DNA of 64,000 bases from Microbacterium hydrocarbonoxydans (GCF_904831005.1 NZ_LR882982.1:1798001-1862000), one strand, 5' to 3'. Counted from the stretch's first letter, positions 1 to 9,271 are shown. The notes: a model not told the origin generated them from the letters alone. Made by a program: numbers and translations.

Positions 1-1074
1 GGGCTCGTCAAGGCACGCGGGATCACGACGGTCGCCGGCACGGGTCGCCTGAACCCCGACCACTCCGTGAGCGTCGGAGACGACGTCTACGTCGGCACAG
101 ACGTCATCCTCGCGACCGGCTCGTACAGCCGCACTCTTCCCGGACTCGAGATCGGCGGCCGCATCCTGACGAGCGAGCATGCGCTCGCTCTCGATGTGAT
201 CCCGGAGCGGGTCATCATTCTCGGCGGCGGGGTCATCGGCGTCGAGTTCGCGAGCGTGTGGCGCTCGTTCGGCGCCGAGGTCACGATCATCGAGGCTCTC
301 CCGCACCTGGTCCCCAATGAGGACATCGCCATGAGCAAGGGTCTGGAGCGTGCCTTCCGTCGACGCGGCATCCAGTACTCGCTCGGTGTGCGCTTCCAGA
401 GCGCGACGCAGGACGACGGCGCTGTCACGGTGACGCTCGAAGACGGGAAGCAGTTCACTGCGGACTACCTCCTCGTCGCTGTCGGGCGCGGCCCGGTGAC
501 GGCCGACCTCGGCTATGAGGAGGCGGGCGTCGCCTTGGACCGCGGCTTCGTCACCGTGGACCAGGATCTGCGCACGAGCGCAGCGGGCGTCTGGGCCGTC
601 GGCGACATCACTCCCGGCCTGCAGCTCGCGCACCGCGGGTTCCAGCAGGGCATCGCCGTCGCCGAGCGGATCGCGGGCCTCTCGCCCGCCAACATCCCCG
701 ACGTGCAGATCCCCAAGGTGACCTACTCCAGCCCCGAGGTCGCCTCGGTCGGAGTGACCGAAGAAGCGGCTGTCGCCGAGCACGGCGCGGATGCGGTCGT
801 CTCGTACGAGTACAACCTCGCGGGAAACGGCAAGAGCGAGATCATCGGCACCAGCGGTCTCGTCAAGGTCGTCCGCCTCGCAGACGGTCCCATCATCGGC
901 GTGCACATGCTCGGCGATCGAGTGGGTGAGCTCATCACCGAGGGCCAACTGGCTGTCGCGTGGGAGGCCCACCCCGAAGACATCGCACCCCTGATCCATG
1001 CGCACCCGACACAGAGCGAGGCGCTCGGAGAAGCGTTCCTCGCCCTCGCCGGAAAGCCGCTCCACACCCTCTGA
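1..1074 (+). CDS. lpdA: Dihydrolipoyl dehydrogenase (E3), 5' part missing
   Basis: Flavoprotein disulfide oxidoreductase that reoxidises the dihydrolipoyl groups of 2-oxoacid dehydrogenase complexes with NAD+. The window opens inside the gene; 357 residues are visible and the N-terminal FAD-binding Rossmann motif with the redox Cys pair lies upstream. Visible are the central NAD-binding glycine motif (GGGVIGVEFASVWRSFGAE), the second FAD motif (VWAVGDITPGLQLAHRG) and the C-terminal dimer domain with the catalytic His-Glu pair in HAHPTQSEA. It is followed 67 bases later by sucB, so E3 and E2 of the 2-oxoglutarate dehydrogenase system are encoded side by side. Family assignment is firm; which complex it serves is inferred from the neighbour. 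Confidence 0.95.
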   Translation, partial: GLVKARGITTVAGTGRLNPDHSVSVGDDVYVGTDVILATGSYSRTLPGLEIGGRILTSEHALALDVIPERVIILGGGVIGVEFASVWRSFGAEVTIIEALPHLVPNEDIAMSKGLERAFRRRGIQYSLGVRFQSATQDDGAVTVTLEDGKQFTADYLLVAVGRGPVTADLGYEEAGVALDRGFVTVDQDLRTSAAGVWAVGDITPGLQLAHRGFQQGIAVAERIAGLSPANIPDVQIPKVTYSSPEVASVGVTEEAAVAEHGADAVVSYEYNLAGNGKSEIIGTSGLVKVVRLADGPIIGVHMLGDRVGELITEGQLAVAWEAHPEDIAPLIHAHPTQSEALGEAFLALAGKPLHTL

Positions 1075-1141
1075 ACACCAACCGGTGCACAGTTCACTAA
1101 GCTAGTCACGCGTCATTTAACTTCTTGAAGGAGACTCAGTC

Positions 1142-2956
1142 ATGAGCACATCCGTCGTCCTCCCTCCTCTCGGCGAGAGCGTTACAGAGGGTACGGTCAC
1201 CCGCTGGCTCAAGCAGGTGGGAGACACCGTTCAGGCGGATGAGGGCCTGCTCGAGATCTCGACCGACAAGGTCGACACCGAGATCCCCTCCCCCGTCAGC
1301 GGTGTGATCGAGGAGATCCTGGTCGCCGAGGACGAGACCGTCGAGGTCGGAGCGCTCCTCGCACGCATCGGCGACGGCAGCGATGCGGCTCCTGCCGCAG
1401 ATGCTCCCGCGGCGGCCCCGGCCGAGCAGCAGGCGGCTCCGGCTGAGCAGGCGGCTCCGGCTGAGCAGGCGGCTCCCGCCCCCGCGCAGCCCGAGGCGGC
1501 CGCAGAAGCGCCCGCCGAGGCCCCGCAGGCCGCTCCTGCCGGCGACGCGAAGGACATCGTCCTCCCCGAGCTCGGCGAGAGCGTGACCGAGGGAACCGTC
1601 ACGCGCTGGCTGAAGCAGATCGGCGACACCGTCGAGGTCGACGAGGCACTGCTCGAGATCTCGACCGACAAGGTCGACACCGAGATCCCCTCGCCGGTCG
1701 CCGGCGTCCTGCAGGAGATCCTCGCCGCTGAAGACGAGACCGTCGCCGTCGGCGCCGTACTCGCTCGCGTCGGTTCCGGATCCGCTCCCGCCGCAGCCGC
1801 TCCAGCGGCAGACGCTCCCGCCGCAGCGGCGCCTTCCGCTCCCACCGAGACTCCTGCGTCTCCTGCTGAGGCTCCCGCCGCGCCGGCCGCAGAGGCCCCC
1901 GTGGCCCAGGAGCCGGCCGCCGAGGCTTCGGCAGCACCCGTCGCTCCCGCCCCTGCAGCCGCACCGTCGGAGCCTGCACCCGCCGCCGCATCGGCCCCCG
2001 CGTCCGAGGCATCCGCCCCGGCCACGAAGCTCAACCTGCCGACCGAGAGCGACAACCTCTACGTGACCCCGCTCGTGCGGCGTCTCGCATCGCAGCAGGG
2101 CGTCGACCTCGCCAGCGTCACCGGCACCGGTGTCGGAGGACGCATCCGCAAGGAAGACGTCCTCAAGGCTGCAGAGAGCGCGTCGTCGGCACCCGCCGCC
2201 GCTGCGGCTCCGGCCGCCCCTGCCCCGCTCGAGGTCTCGCCGCTGCGTGGCACCACGCAGCCGATGTCGCGTCTGCGCAAGGTGCTCGCGAAGCGTGCCG
2301 TCGAGTCGATGCAGCAGACCGCTCAGCTCACCACCGTGGTCGAGGTCGATGTCACCGCTCTGGCGGAGTACCGTGACAGCGTCAAGGGCTCGTTCCTCGA
2401 GAAGACGGGCGACAAGCTGTCGTTCCTGCCGTTCTTCGCGCTTGCCGCAGCGGAGGCGCTGCGCGCCTTCCCGATCGTCAACGCCACGGTCGACGGAGAG
2501 AACATCGTCTACCCGGAGTCGGAGAACGTCTCGATCGCGGTCGACACCGAGCGTGGACTGCTCACTCCGGTGCTGCGCGACGCCGCATCGAAGAACATCG
2601 CCGAGATCGCGCATGAGATCGCCGATCTCGCGGCGCGCACGCGTGACAACAAGCTGAAGCCCGATGAGCTCGCCGGTGGCACGTTCACGCTGACCAACAC
2701 CGGCTCGCGTGGCGCTCTGTTCGACACGCCGGTCGTGTTCCTGCCTCAGTCCGCCATCCTCGGCACCGGAACGGTCGTCAAGCGTCCCGGCCTCGTCAAG
2801 GTCGGCGGTGCCGATGCGATCGCCGTGCGCTCGTACGTCTACCTCGCGCTGTCGTACGACCACCGCATCATCGACGGAGCGGATGCCGCGCGCTTCCTCG
2901 GCGCCGTCAAGGCACGCCTCGAGTCGGCGCAGTTCGCCGCGCAGCTCGGAGCCTGA
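1142..2956 (+). CDS. sucB: Dihydrolipoamide succinyltransferase (E2 of 2-oxoglutarate dehydrogenase), two lipoyl domains
   Basis: E2 core enzyme that moves succinyl groups from a lipoyl arm to CoA in the TCA cycle. Order seen in the 604 residues: lipoyl domain 1 (Lys43 in STDKVDTE), an Ala/Pro/Glu linker, lipoyl domain 2 (Lys177 in the same motif), a second long Ala/Pro linker, a peripheral-subunit-binding domain ([16 protein letters not shown]) and the catalytic domain with its DHRIIDG signature. GAAGGAG at 1127-1133 fixes the ATG. The first linker contains near-exact 18-base tandem DNA repeats around 1437-1474. In some actinobacteria this type of E2 also serves pyruvate dehydrogenase, so the substrate is not settled by sequence alone. 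Confidence 0.94.
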   Translation: MSTSVVLPPLGESVTEGTVTRWLKQVGDTVQADEGLLEISTDKVDTEIPSPVSGVIEEILVAEDETVEVGALLARIGDGSDAAPAADAPAAAPAEQQAAPAEQAAPAEQAAPAPAQPEAAAEAPAEAPQAAPAGDAKDIVLPELGESVTEGTVTRWLKQIGDTVEVDEALLEISTDKVDTEIPSPVAGVLQEILAAEDETVAVGAVLARVGSGSAPAAAAPAADAPAAAAPSAPTETPASPAEAPAAPAAEAPVAQEPAAEASAAPVAPAPAAAPSEPAPAAASAPASEASAPATKLNLPTESDNLYVTPLVRRLASQQGVDLASVTGTGVGGRIRKEDVLKAAESASSAPAAAAAPAAPAPLEVSPLRGTTQPMSRLRKVLAKRAVESMQQTAQLTTVVEVDVTALAEYRDSVKGSFLEKTGDKLSFLPFFALAAAEALRAFPIVNATVDGENIVYPESENVSIAVDTERGLLTPVLRDAASKNIAEIAHEIADLAARTRDNKLKPDELAGGTFTLTNTGSRGALFDTPVVFLPQSAILGTGTVVKRPGLVKVGGADAIAVRSYVYLALSYDHRIIDGADAARFLGAVKARLESAQFAAQLGA

Positions 2957-2964
2957 GCACCGCA

Positions 2965-4503
2965 TCATGATGGCTGGTCCGCGACGTCGTAGGCGTCGCG
3001 GACCAGCCATTCGTCGTCTGCTCTGACAAGCACGAGCAAGCGCTCGCTCACCGCGAGCGCCTCCTCATCCGCTTCGACGGCAGAGGTGACCCGGACCACG
3101 GCGACATCGCCGTACTCGTCGACGAGCGTGAACTCCGACTGTGCGTCGATCACACCGAGCGAGCCGGTCGACAACAGGTCGTGCATCGCCGTGGAACCGG
3201 GGACCAGTGCCTGGAGACATGCCTCGTCCCCGGACTCGGCACAGTCGCGCATCGATGACGACAGCCGAGACGCGGCCTGCACAGGATCCTCGTGCGCTGC
3301 ATGCTCGGGCGGACCACTCGGCGCGCTCTGCGCAGGATCGTCTTCCCGAGAACCACTCCGCGCGGTCGGTGCCGGTGCCGCCGCTCCCGTGCCCTCGGGG
3401 TCGTCGGCGTTCGTCGCGACCGTCGAGTCGTGGGCGGAGGCGGACCCGTCTGCGGCAGGTGCTCCCTCTGTCGCACCTTCCGGCCAGAGAAGACCACCCG
3501 CCAGGATGATCGCAGCCGCAGCCCCGGCGACCAGGAACCGACGCCGCGAGCGTGAGGGCGCCCCCACCGCGCCCTCACGCTCGGGGTCCGCGCGTCGCGG
3601 CTCGGTGACTCGATCATGATGCCCGTTCCCGACCGCACGCGCCGCAGGAGCGAGACGGCGCATCCGATGGACCGCGGCCCGCCCCACGCCGCGCAGCGTG
3701 ACCAGCACAGTCACGAGGAACCTGTGGAGCACGGACGATCGACCGTGCATCTCATCGCCGCGTGCGGCGGCACGCACGCTCCGACGCGATTCGAGCGGCT
3801 CCGCCCGCAGGCTTCGCACCATCTCGATGTCTCGCACCCGTTCAGGCGCATGGGAGTCACGTCGCAACGGCCGCGGAGACGCGATCGCGAGCAGCTCAGC
3901 CTCCCAGAGGTGCAGCTGGCGCTGCGGGGCGCCGGGGCGCTCCGAGTCCTTTCTGAGCCCGTCTCGGATCCCCGCGAGCAGGCGCGCCAGCATGCGGTCG
4001 ACAGCTGTCCGGTGCAGCACGTCCACGAGCTTCGCCGCACTCAGCCGCGCGTCATCGCCCGCACCGATCACGAACAGCGGGCGGCCCTGGTCAGAGAGCC
4101 ACCACTCGCCCGCCTCGGTTCCCGCGGGCGAACGCCTGAGCTCGTCGAGGCCGCGGAGGAGGCTCCCGACGAGGGTGCTCACCTCACCCGCCGACAGCAG
4201 CTCCCCGACTGCCTCGCGACGGCCGAGGAAGACGGAGACCCGCTCGGTGCACCACGGCAGAAGCACGTCATGACCGTCACGGCGCCTCACCACGTCGACG
4301 GGCGCGGCGACGTGCTCGTCGCCCGCATGCGCCCATCCCGCCCATCCGCCGAGCGCGTCGGCGTCGGTCATGACCGCCACGGACTCTCGATCGCTGACGA
4401 GTGCGCCGGCGAAAGGTCCCTCGTCCTTGTCGAGAATCCGGATCACCCTGTGGGCCCCCGGAATGAGCACGACCGAATCGTGACGAGCATCCGCGCTGTT
4501 CAT
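2965..4503 (-). CDS. Single-span membrane protein with a possible degenerate kinase-like N-terminal region
   Basis: 512 residues; no confident family. The start is the ATG at 4503, preceded by AAGGATG. The cytoplasmic N-terminal part ends in an Arg-rich stretch followed by one hydrophobic segment (FLVAGAAAAIILAGGLLW, about residue 330-350). A low-complexity Ser/Ala/Pro/Asp linker and a folded extracellular C-terminal domain of about 110 residues follow. Residues about 85-160 (LSAGEVSTLVGSLLRGLDEL, then GEWWLSDQGRPLFVIG) recall the catalytic-loop region of actinobacterial pseudokinases without the catalytic HRD and DFG motifs; this is inference only. It occupies the place where lipB and lipA often stand in relatives. 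Confidence 0.6.
   Translation of the reverse strand: MNSADARHDSVVLIPGAHRVIRILDKDEGPFAGALVSDRESVAVMTDADALGGWAGWAHAGDEHVAAPVDVVRRRDGHDVLLPWCTERVSVFLGRREAVGELLSAGEVSTLVGSLLRGLDELRRSPAGTEAGEWWLSDQGRPLFVIGAGDDARLSAAKLVDVLHRTAVDRMLARLLAGIRDGLRKDSERPGAPQRQLHLWEAELLAIASPRPLRRDSHAPERVRDIEMVRSLRAEPLESRRSVRAAARGDEMHGRSSVLHRFLVTVLVTLRGVGRAAVHRMRRLAPAARAVGNGHHDRVTEPRRADPEREGAVGAPSRSRRRFLVAGAAAAIILAGGLLWPEGATEGAPAADGSASAHDSTVATNADDPEGTGAAAPAPTARSGSREDDPAQSAPSGPPEHAAHEDPVQAASRLSSSMRDCAESGDEACLQALVPGSTAMHDLLSTGSLGVIDAQSEFTLVDEYGDVAVVRVTSAVEADEEALAVSERLLVLVRADDEWLVRDAYDVADQPS
2971..3009 (+). terminator. sucB terminator hairpin, inside the end of the convergent gene
   Basis: A perfect 16-base stem (arms 2971-2986 and 2994-3009, 7-base loop) starts 14 bases after the sucB stop. 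It lies within the last codons of the convergent gene at 2965-4503, so those codons are constrained by the hairpin. No long T-run follows, which is common in high-GC actinobacteria. Confidence 0.75.
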
Positions 4504-4650
4504 GCGCTCATCCTTACGGTGCCGGCGCGCTGCGAAGCCACGTACCCGGTGATGTGCACGGATTGCCCGCGTCCCCTTCGCGGTGCAGGAGCACTCCTCT
4601 GACCGAATCCGCCTCACGCGAACGGCGTCATGAAGCCGTCGGGCAATCGG

Positions 4651-4656
4651 TAGTCT
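4651..4656 (+). promoter_or_regulatory. Leaderless-type -10 box for the DUF4191 gene
   Basis: TAGTCT followed by exactly 7 bases and the ATG at 4664. No Shine-Dalgarno sequence is present in those bases, so the transcript probably starts at the start codon. The same geometry recurs at other genes in the window. Confidence 0.55.
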
Positions 4657-4663
4657 TAGAAGC

Positions 4664-5374
4664 ATGGCAAACCGCACGCCCGCACCCGAGAAGCGTCCTG
4701 GGTTCTTCTCCCAGATCAAGTCCCTCTTCAGGTTCACCCGCGAGGTGTACCCCTGGCTTCCCTGGGCTCAGATCGCCCTGCTGGTGTTCGGTGTGCTCCT
4801 CGGCCTCATCGTCGGATACCTGCTTCCGCCGTTCCAGGTGTGGACGCTGATCCTCTGGGGCATCTCCGGCCTCATGCTCGGCGTGCTCGGAGCGATGTTC
4901 CTGATGACGCGCATGTCGACCTCGGCGATGTACCAGAAGATCGACGGAATGCCCGGCGCGACAGGACACGTGCTCAGCACCAGCCTGGGCCGCAGCTGGT
5001 CGGCATCGGAGACGCCCGTCGGGATCAACCCGAAGACGCAGGACGCCGTGTACCGCACCGTCGGCCGCGGCGGAGTGGTCGTGGTCGGTGAGGGCTCCCG
5101 CGGCCGACTGACCCGTCTGGTCAACGACGAGCGCAGCAAGGCCGCACGCGTGGCCCACGGCGTCCCGGTGACCGTGCTCTACGTCGGGCACGGCGACGAC
5201 GAGGTCGCGATCGCCGACCTCGCGAAGACGATCAAGAAGCTTCCGAAGGTGATCGACAAGGCGACCATGGCTGCCGTCATCCGGCGCATCGAGTCCGTGT
5301 CGCAGTCGATCTCGTCCCTGCCGATCCCGAAGGGCATCGACCCGACCAAGGTCCGCGCTCAGCGTCCGCGCTGA
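4664..5374 (+). CDS. DUF4191 family membrane protein
   Basis: 236 residues, of a family restricted to actinobacteria whose function is unknown. After a basic N-terminus (MANRTPAPEKRPGFFSQIK) two hydrophobic segments follow at about 28-50 and 58-78, then a cytoplasmic domain with the GRGGVVVVGEGSRGRL and VLYVGHGDDEV motifs and a basic C-terminus. In mycobacteria and relatives the gene stands between the lipA/sucB region and glnA1, as it does here. It appears leaderless, and it faces rimK across a shared terminator. Confidence 0.88.
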   Translation: MANRTPAPEKRPGFFSQIKSLFRFTREVYPWLPWAQIALLVFGVLLGLIVGYLLPPFQVWTLILWGISGLMLGVLGAMFLMTRMSTSAMYQKIDGMPGATGHVLSTSLGRSWSASETPVGINPKTQDAVYRTVGRGGVVVVGEGSRGRLTRLVNDERSKAARVAHGVPVTVLYVGHGDDEVAIADLAKTIKKLPKVIDKATMAAVIRRIESVSQSISSLPIPKGIDPTKVRAQRPR

Positions 5375-5394
5375 TCGCTCCGACCCCGCATACG

Positions 5395-5434
5395 CGAAGC
5401 GCGGCCGCTCTCCTCGGAGGGCGGCCGCGCTTCG
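5395..5434. terminator. Bidirectional terminator between DUF4191 and the RimK-like gene
   Basis: Perfect 14-base inverted repeat (CGAAGCGCGGCCGC and its complement) with a 12-base loop, between the 3' ends of two convergent genes. It can serve both strands. Confidence 0.85.
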
Positions 5435-5438
5435 TCGT

Positions 5439-6626
5439 TCACTCCGAGAGCGGCTGACGCGGAAGCCTGCGGACCTTGGCGCGGCGGCGGCGACGCTCGG
5501 GGACCATGGAGCGCATCTCGTCGAGCTTGCCAAAGCAGAACAGTCGATCGTCTGCCTCGAGCACGACATGCTTTCGCGGATTCGGGATCACCGAGACGCC
5601 GCGGTGCAGCGTCAGCACCGTGATGTCGCGCTCCCAGAGGCCCGCTTCGCCGAGCGTCTTGCCGACGAGGTCGACCGCCCCGTGCACCATGAGCTCGGCG
5701 ACGCCATAGCCCGTGGAGACCGTCAGGCGCTGCCGCACGTCGATCTCGGGGAAGGCGACCTGACCCGCGATGTAGTCGATGATCGCACCGGCCACGTCGA
5801 GCTTCGTCGCCGTCTCGATCCCCTGCAGTCCGGGCGAGGAGTTGACCTCCATCACGAGCGGGCCGTCTTCGCCTTCGAGCATGTCGACACCCGCGACGCG
5901 AAGGCCCATGATCTGCGCGGAGCGCACAGCCGCACGCTCGTACACGGGGTCGAGCTCGATCGCCTCGACCGAACCTCCGCGGTGCACGTTCGAGCGGAAC
6001 TCGTCACCGGCGGCGGAACGGCGCATGGCGGCGACCACCCGGTCGCCGACGACGAGCGCTCGGATGTCACGCCCGCGACTCTCGGAGATGAACTTCTGGA
6101 TCAGCACGTTCTGCTTGGTCGAGTGAAGCGTCTCGATGATCGCCTCGGCGACCTTCACCTGCGGGGCGAGGATCACGCCGATCCCCTGCGTCCCCTCGAG
6201 AAGCTTAATGACGACCGGCGCACCGCCGACGCGTTCGATGGCCGGACGAACGTCGGCGCGGTTGCGGACGAACGCCGTGGGTGGCATCGCGATGTTGTGC
6301 CGCGAGAGGATCTGGTTCGCCCGCAGCTTGTCGCGCGCGCTCGAGATGCCGTTCGCGGTGTTGGGGGTGTACACGTCCATCTGCTCGAACTGACGCACCA
6401 CAGCCGTGCCGAAGTACGTGATCGAGTTGCCGATGCGGGGCAGGATCGCGTCATAGTCGCTGAGCTGACGTCCGCGATAGTGCAGATCGGGTTCGTCCGC
6501 GGTGAGGTCGATCGCGAATCGCAACGTGTTGAGCACCTTGACGGTATGCCCACGCTGCAGCGCAGCCGCACGCAGTCGTTGGGTGGAGTACGCCTGCGGC
6601 GCACGGGAGAGCACTGCGATCTTCAC
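5439..6626 (-). CDS. RimK-like ATP-grasp ligase with C-terminal TrkA_C-like domain
   Basis: 395 residues, GTG start at 6626 preceded by CAGGAAA. Residues 1-290 form a RimK-type ATP-grasp enzyme: KIAVLSRAPQAYSTQRL at the start, an ATP-binding lysine in VVIKLLEGTQGIGV, and the metal-binding end of the fold in GVDMLEGEDGPLVMEVNSSPG. RimK relatives add glutamate or similar residues to protein or peptide C-termini. The last 80 residues (VGKTLGEAGLWERDITVLTLHRGVSVIPNP, then LEADDRLFCFGK) look like a TrkA_C/RCK_C regulatory domain, as in K+ transport regulators. A protease-like gene starts 25 bases away on the other strand. The acceptor substrate cannot be read from sequence. Confidence 0.85.
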   Translation of the reverse strand: MKIAVLSRAPQAYSTQRLRAAALQRGHTVKVLNTLRFAIDLTADEPDLHYRGRQLSDYDAILPRIGNSITYFGTAVVRQFEQMDVYTPNTANGISSARDKLRANQILSRHNIAMPPTAFVRNRADVRPAIERVGGAPVVIKLLEGTQGIGVILAPQVKVAEAIIETLHSTKQNVLIQKFISESRGRDIRALVVGDRVVAAMRRSAAGDEFRSNVHRGGSVEAIELDPVYERAAVRSAQIMGLRVAGVDMLEGEDGPLVMEVNSSPGLQGIETATKLDVAGAIIDYIAGQVAFPEIDVRQRLTVSTGYGVAELMVHGAVDLVGKTLGEAGLWERDITVLTLHRGVSVIPNPRKHVVLEADDRLFCFGKLDEMRSMVPERRRRRAKVRRLPRQPLSE

Positions 6627-6651
6627 GGGGATTTCCTGCCAGGATGGTCGG

Positions 6652-7131
6652 GTGAGCAAGTCATCCCATTCAAACACTCTTATCGGGTGGCGAGAATGGG
6701 TGAGCCTGCCCGATCTCGGCGTCGACTGGATCAAAGCCAAGATCGACACGGGAGCGCGCACCTCTTCACTGCATGCATTCGATATCCACGAGTTCGAGCG
6801 TGACGGCGCGTCGTGGGTGAGGTTCCAGGTCAAACCCTGGCAGGACAGCCAAGAGGATGCCGTCATCGTCGAGTCTCCGGTGCACGATCAGCGCGATGTG
6901 CGCAGCTCGTCCGGACATGCTCAGCGCCGTTACGTCGTCGAGCTGCTCATCCGGCTCTACGATCGCGAAGTGCTCGCGGAGGTGACGCTGAGCAATCGAG
7001 ACGAGATGGGATTCCGGATGCTGATCGGGCGCGAGGCCCTGCGTCAGGGATACGTCGTCGACCCCGCTCGCTCATTCGTGGGCGGACGCGCGCCGCGCGA
7101 AGCCCGCCGCCGCAATCGCGGCAAGGACTGA
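6652..7131 (+). CDS. RimB/RloA-like aspartic-type protease family protein (formerly 'ATP-dependent zinc protease')
   Basis: 159 residues, GTG start at 6652. The sequence IGWREWVSLPDLGVDWIKAK followed by DTGARTSSLHA carries the D-T-G-A active-site motif of retropepsin-like domains. The later part (RDEMGFRMLIGREAL) matches the typical end of COG4067. Family members accompany RimK-type ligases and are thought to trim or oppose the added tail. Here the partner starts 25 bases away in the opposite direction, so the two promoters must overlap or lie inside the coding regions. Confidence 0.82.
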   Translation: MSKSSHSNTLIGWREWVSLPDLGVDWIKAKIDTGARTSSLHAFDIHEFERDGASWVRFQVKPWQDSQEDAVIVESPVHDQRDVRSSSGHAQRRYVVELLIRLYDREVLAEVTLSNRDEMGFRMLIGREALRQGYVVDPARSFVGGRAPREARRRNRGKD

Positions 7132-7138
7132 GCCTGCG

Positions 7139-7239
7139 TTCCGGTCGCAGTTCGTGCCGCGCCTGCAGCAGTCGCTTGCGCTCAGGTCGCACTTCGTGCC
7201 GCCGGCTGCGTGATCGGGCGGCACGAACTGCGACCGGAA
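7139..7239. repeat. Extragenic palindromic element with a third partial copy
   Basis: A perfect 22-base inverted repeat has arms at 7139-7160 and 7218-7239. Between them, around 7184-7202, is a third copy in the same direction as the left arm, with one change in the core (GGTCGCACTTCGTGCCGC versus GGTCGCAGTTCGTGCCGC). The 57-base interior has no coding potential. It looks like a REP-type dispersed intergenic element; whether it recurs in the genome cannot be seen here. A short run of GGAGGCGGGC repeats (about 7255-7285) follows. Confidence 0.7.
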
Positions 7240-7299
7240 GGAGCGGACGCGCGACGGAGGCGGGCGGAGGCGGGCGGAGGCGGGGCGGACGCGCGGCGC

Positions 7300-7728
7300 T
7301 CAGGCGCGAATGAGAACCAGTCCCGAGGCCTTGTCGTGGAGTCCGCGTTGATCGGCATCCCAGATGACGGCGGGGATCACGACGACGATCAGGAGCGTTC
7401 GGACGATCGGTCGCCAGACACCCACCCATCCGCCCGAGAAGCGGATGACGCGCATGCCGAGGATCCGGTGCCCGGGGCTTCCGCCGGCCGTGGGGATGAA
7501 CAGGATCTGCAGCAGCGCGAAGACCGCCAGCGGAGCGAACTGGGTCAGTCCCGCCTCGGAGGGCAGGGCGAACTGATCGAAGCCCAGGAAGCCCGTCGCG
7601 ATGATCGTCGCGGCGGCGTAGTCGATGAGAAGCGCGCCGATCCGGCGCCCGGGTCGGGCGATGCTTCCGGGCCCCGCCTCCGGCATTCCGAGTCGTTCTC
7701 CGGGGTACGTGTTCACGGCATCCGTCAC
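7300..7728 (-). CDS. RDD family membrane protein
   Basis: 142 residues, GTG start at 7728. The RDD signature is present: the Arg and first Asp in RPGRRIGALLIDYAAATII and further conserved residues in RILGMRVIRFSGG. Three hydrophobic segments are visible (about 30-50, 62-82 and 105-125). RDD proteins are poorly understood; some act in ion or solute transport. The same gene stands upstream of glnA1 in mycobacteria (the Rv2219A position), so the context is conserved. It is divergent from glnA1, with the GlnR operator in between. Confidence 0.88.
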   Translation of the reverse strand: MTDAVNTYPGERLGMPEAGPGSIARPGRRIGALLIDYAAATIIATGFLGFDQFALPSEAGLTQFAPLAVFALLQILFIPTAGGSPGHRILGMRVIRFSGGWVGVWRPIVRTLLIVVVIPAVIWDADQRGLHDKASGLVLIRA

Positions 7729-7747
7729 GTCATCAGCCTACCGGCGC

Positions 7748-7785
7748 GTAACATCCCCGAAACAAAGTCGATACCGTGGGGTAAC
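7748..7785. promoter_or_regulatory. GlnR operator upstream of glnA1
   Basis: Four 5-base half-sites with exact 6-base gaps: GTAAC at 7748, GAAAC at 7759, GATAC at 7770 and GTAAC at 7781. This agrees with the published actinobacterial GlnR pattern (gTnAC-n6-GaAAC repeated). It lies 62-99 bases before the glnA1 ATG, which suits activation under nitrogen limitation. A -10 candidate is TACTGT at 7796-7801. Confidence 0.85.
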
Positions 7786-7846
7786 GCCCTGCACGTACTG
7801 TGCACAATGGCCGTGAAGCCATCGATCCGCAATCCAGGAGTCGTAC

Positions 7847-9271
7847 ATGTTCAAAGATTCGTCCGAGGTGCTCGCCTACATCAAGGAGAACGACGTCAAG
7901 TTCCTTGACATCCGATTCACCGATCTTCCTGGTGTTCAGCAGCACTTCAACATCCCCGCCTCCACCGTCGACGAGGACTTCTTCACCGACGGCCAGCTGT
8001 TCGACGGCTCTTCGATCCGCGGCTTCGCGAGCATCCATGAGTCCGACATGCAGCTCATCCCCGATGTGACGACGGCGTACATCGACCCGTTCCGCGAGGC
8101 CAGCACCCTGGTCATGATCTTCGACATCTACAACCCGCGCACGGGCGAGATCTACTCGAAGGACCCGCGTCAGGTCGCCAAGAACGCCGAGAAGTACCTC
8201 GCGTCCACCGGCATCGCGGACACCGCGTTCTTCGCCCCCGAGGCGGAGTTCTACATCTTCGACGAGGTGCGCTACTCGGTCACCGCGGGTGAGAGCTTCT
8301 ACAAGGTCGATTCCGAAGAGGCCGCGTGGAACACGGGTCGCGAGGAAGAGGGCGGGAACCTCGGCAACAAGACCCCGTACAAGGGCGGCTACTTCCCCGT
8401 CTCCCCCGTCGACAAAACCGCAGACCTGCGCGACGACATCACCCTCAAGCTCATCGATGCCGGATTCATCCTCGAGCGCTCGCACCACGAGGTCGGGACC
8501 GCCGGTCAGCAGGAGATCAACTACCGCTTCGACACGATGGTGCACGCGGCGGACGACATCCTGAAGTTCAAGTACATCGTCAAGAACACGGCTGATCTGT
8601 GGGGCAAGACGGCGACGTTCATGCCGAAGCCGCTCTACGGCGACAACGGTTCGGGAATGCACACGCACCAGTCGCTGTGGAGCGACGGCAAGCCGCTGTT
8701 CTACGACGAGGCCGGCTACGGCCAGCTCAGCGACATCGCGCGGTGGTACATCGGCGGAATCCTGGCTCACGCGCCGGCGCTGCTCGCCTTCACCAACCCG
8801 ACGCTGAACAGCTACCACCGTCTGGTCAAGGGCTTCGAGGCGCCGGTCAACCTGGTCTACTCGGCCGGCAACCGTTCCGCCGCGATCCGCATCCCGATCA
8901 CGGGCTCCAACCCGAAGGCCAAGCGCATCGAGTTCCGCGCACCGGATGCCTCGGGCAACCCGTACCTCGCGTTCGCCGCGCAGCTCATGGCCGGCCTCGA
9001 CGGCATCAAGAACCGCATCGAGCCGCACGAGCCGGTCGACAAGGACCTCTACGAGCTTCCCCCCGAGGAGGCCAAGAACATCCCGCAGGTGCCGAACTCG
9101 CTGCTGGACTCGCTCGACGCACTCCGCGACGACCACGCGTTCCTGCTCGAGGGCGGCGTCTTCACCGAGGAGCTCATCGAGACCTGGATCTCGTACAAGT
9201 ACGAGAACGAGATCCTGCCGATGGCCCAGCGCCCGCACCCGTTCGAGTTCGAGCTGTACTACGGCGTCTGA
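7847..9271 (+). CDS. glnA: Glutamine synthetase type I (GlnA1), adenylylation-regulated
   Basis: 474 residues; makes glutamine from glutamate, ammonia and ATP in the cytoplasm as a dodecamer. Motifs seen: FDGSSIRGF near residue 53, the ATP-binding [27 protein letters not shown], and Tyr402 in [10 protein letters not shown], the tyrosine that is adenylylated. The adenylyltransferase gene glnE is 3.3 kb downstream on the other strand. AGGAG at 7836-7840 sets the ATG. Transcription is probably controlled by GlnR at the upstream operator and activity by GlnE. Confidence 0.97.
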   Translation: MFKDSSEVLAYIKENDVKFLDIRFTDLPGVQQHFNIPASTVDEDFFTDGQLFDGSSIRGFASIHESDMQLIPDVTTAYIDPFREASTLVMIFDIYNPRTGEIYSKDPRQVAKNAEKYLASTGIADTAFFAPEAEFYIFDEVRYSVTAGESFYKVDSEEAAWNTGREEEGGNLGNKTPYKGGYFPVSPVDKTADLRDDITLKLIDAGFILERSHHEVGTAGQQEINYRFDTMVHAADDILKFKYIVKNTADLWGKTATFMPKPLYGDNGSGMHTHQSLWSDGKPLFYDEAGYGQLSDIARWYIGGILAHAPALLAFTNPTLNSYHRLVKGFEAPVNLVYSAGNRSAAIRIPITGSNPKAKRIEFRAPDASGNPYLAFAAQLMAGLDGIKNRIEPHEPVDKDLYELPPEEAKNIPQVPNSLLDSLDALRDDHAFLLEGGVFTEELIETWISYKYENEILPMAQRPHPFEFELYYGV

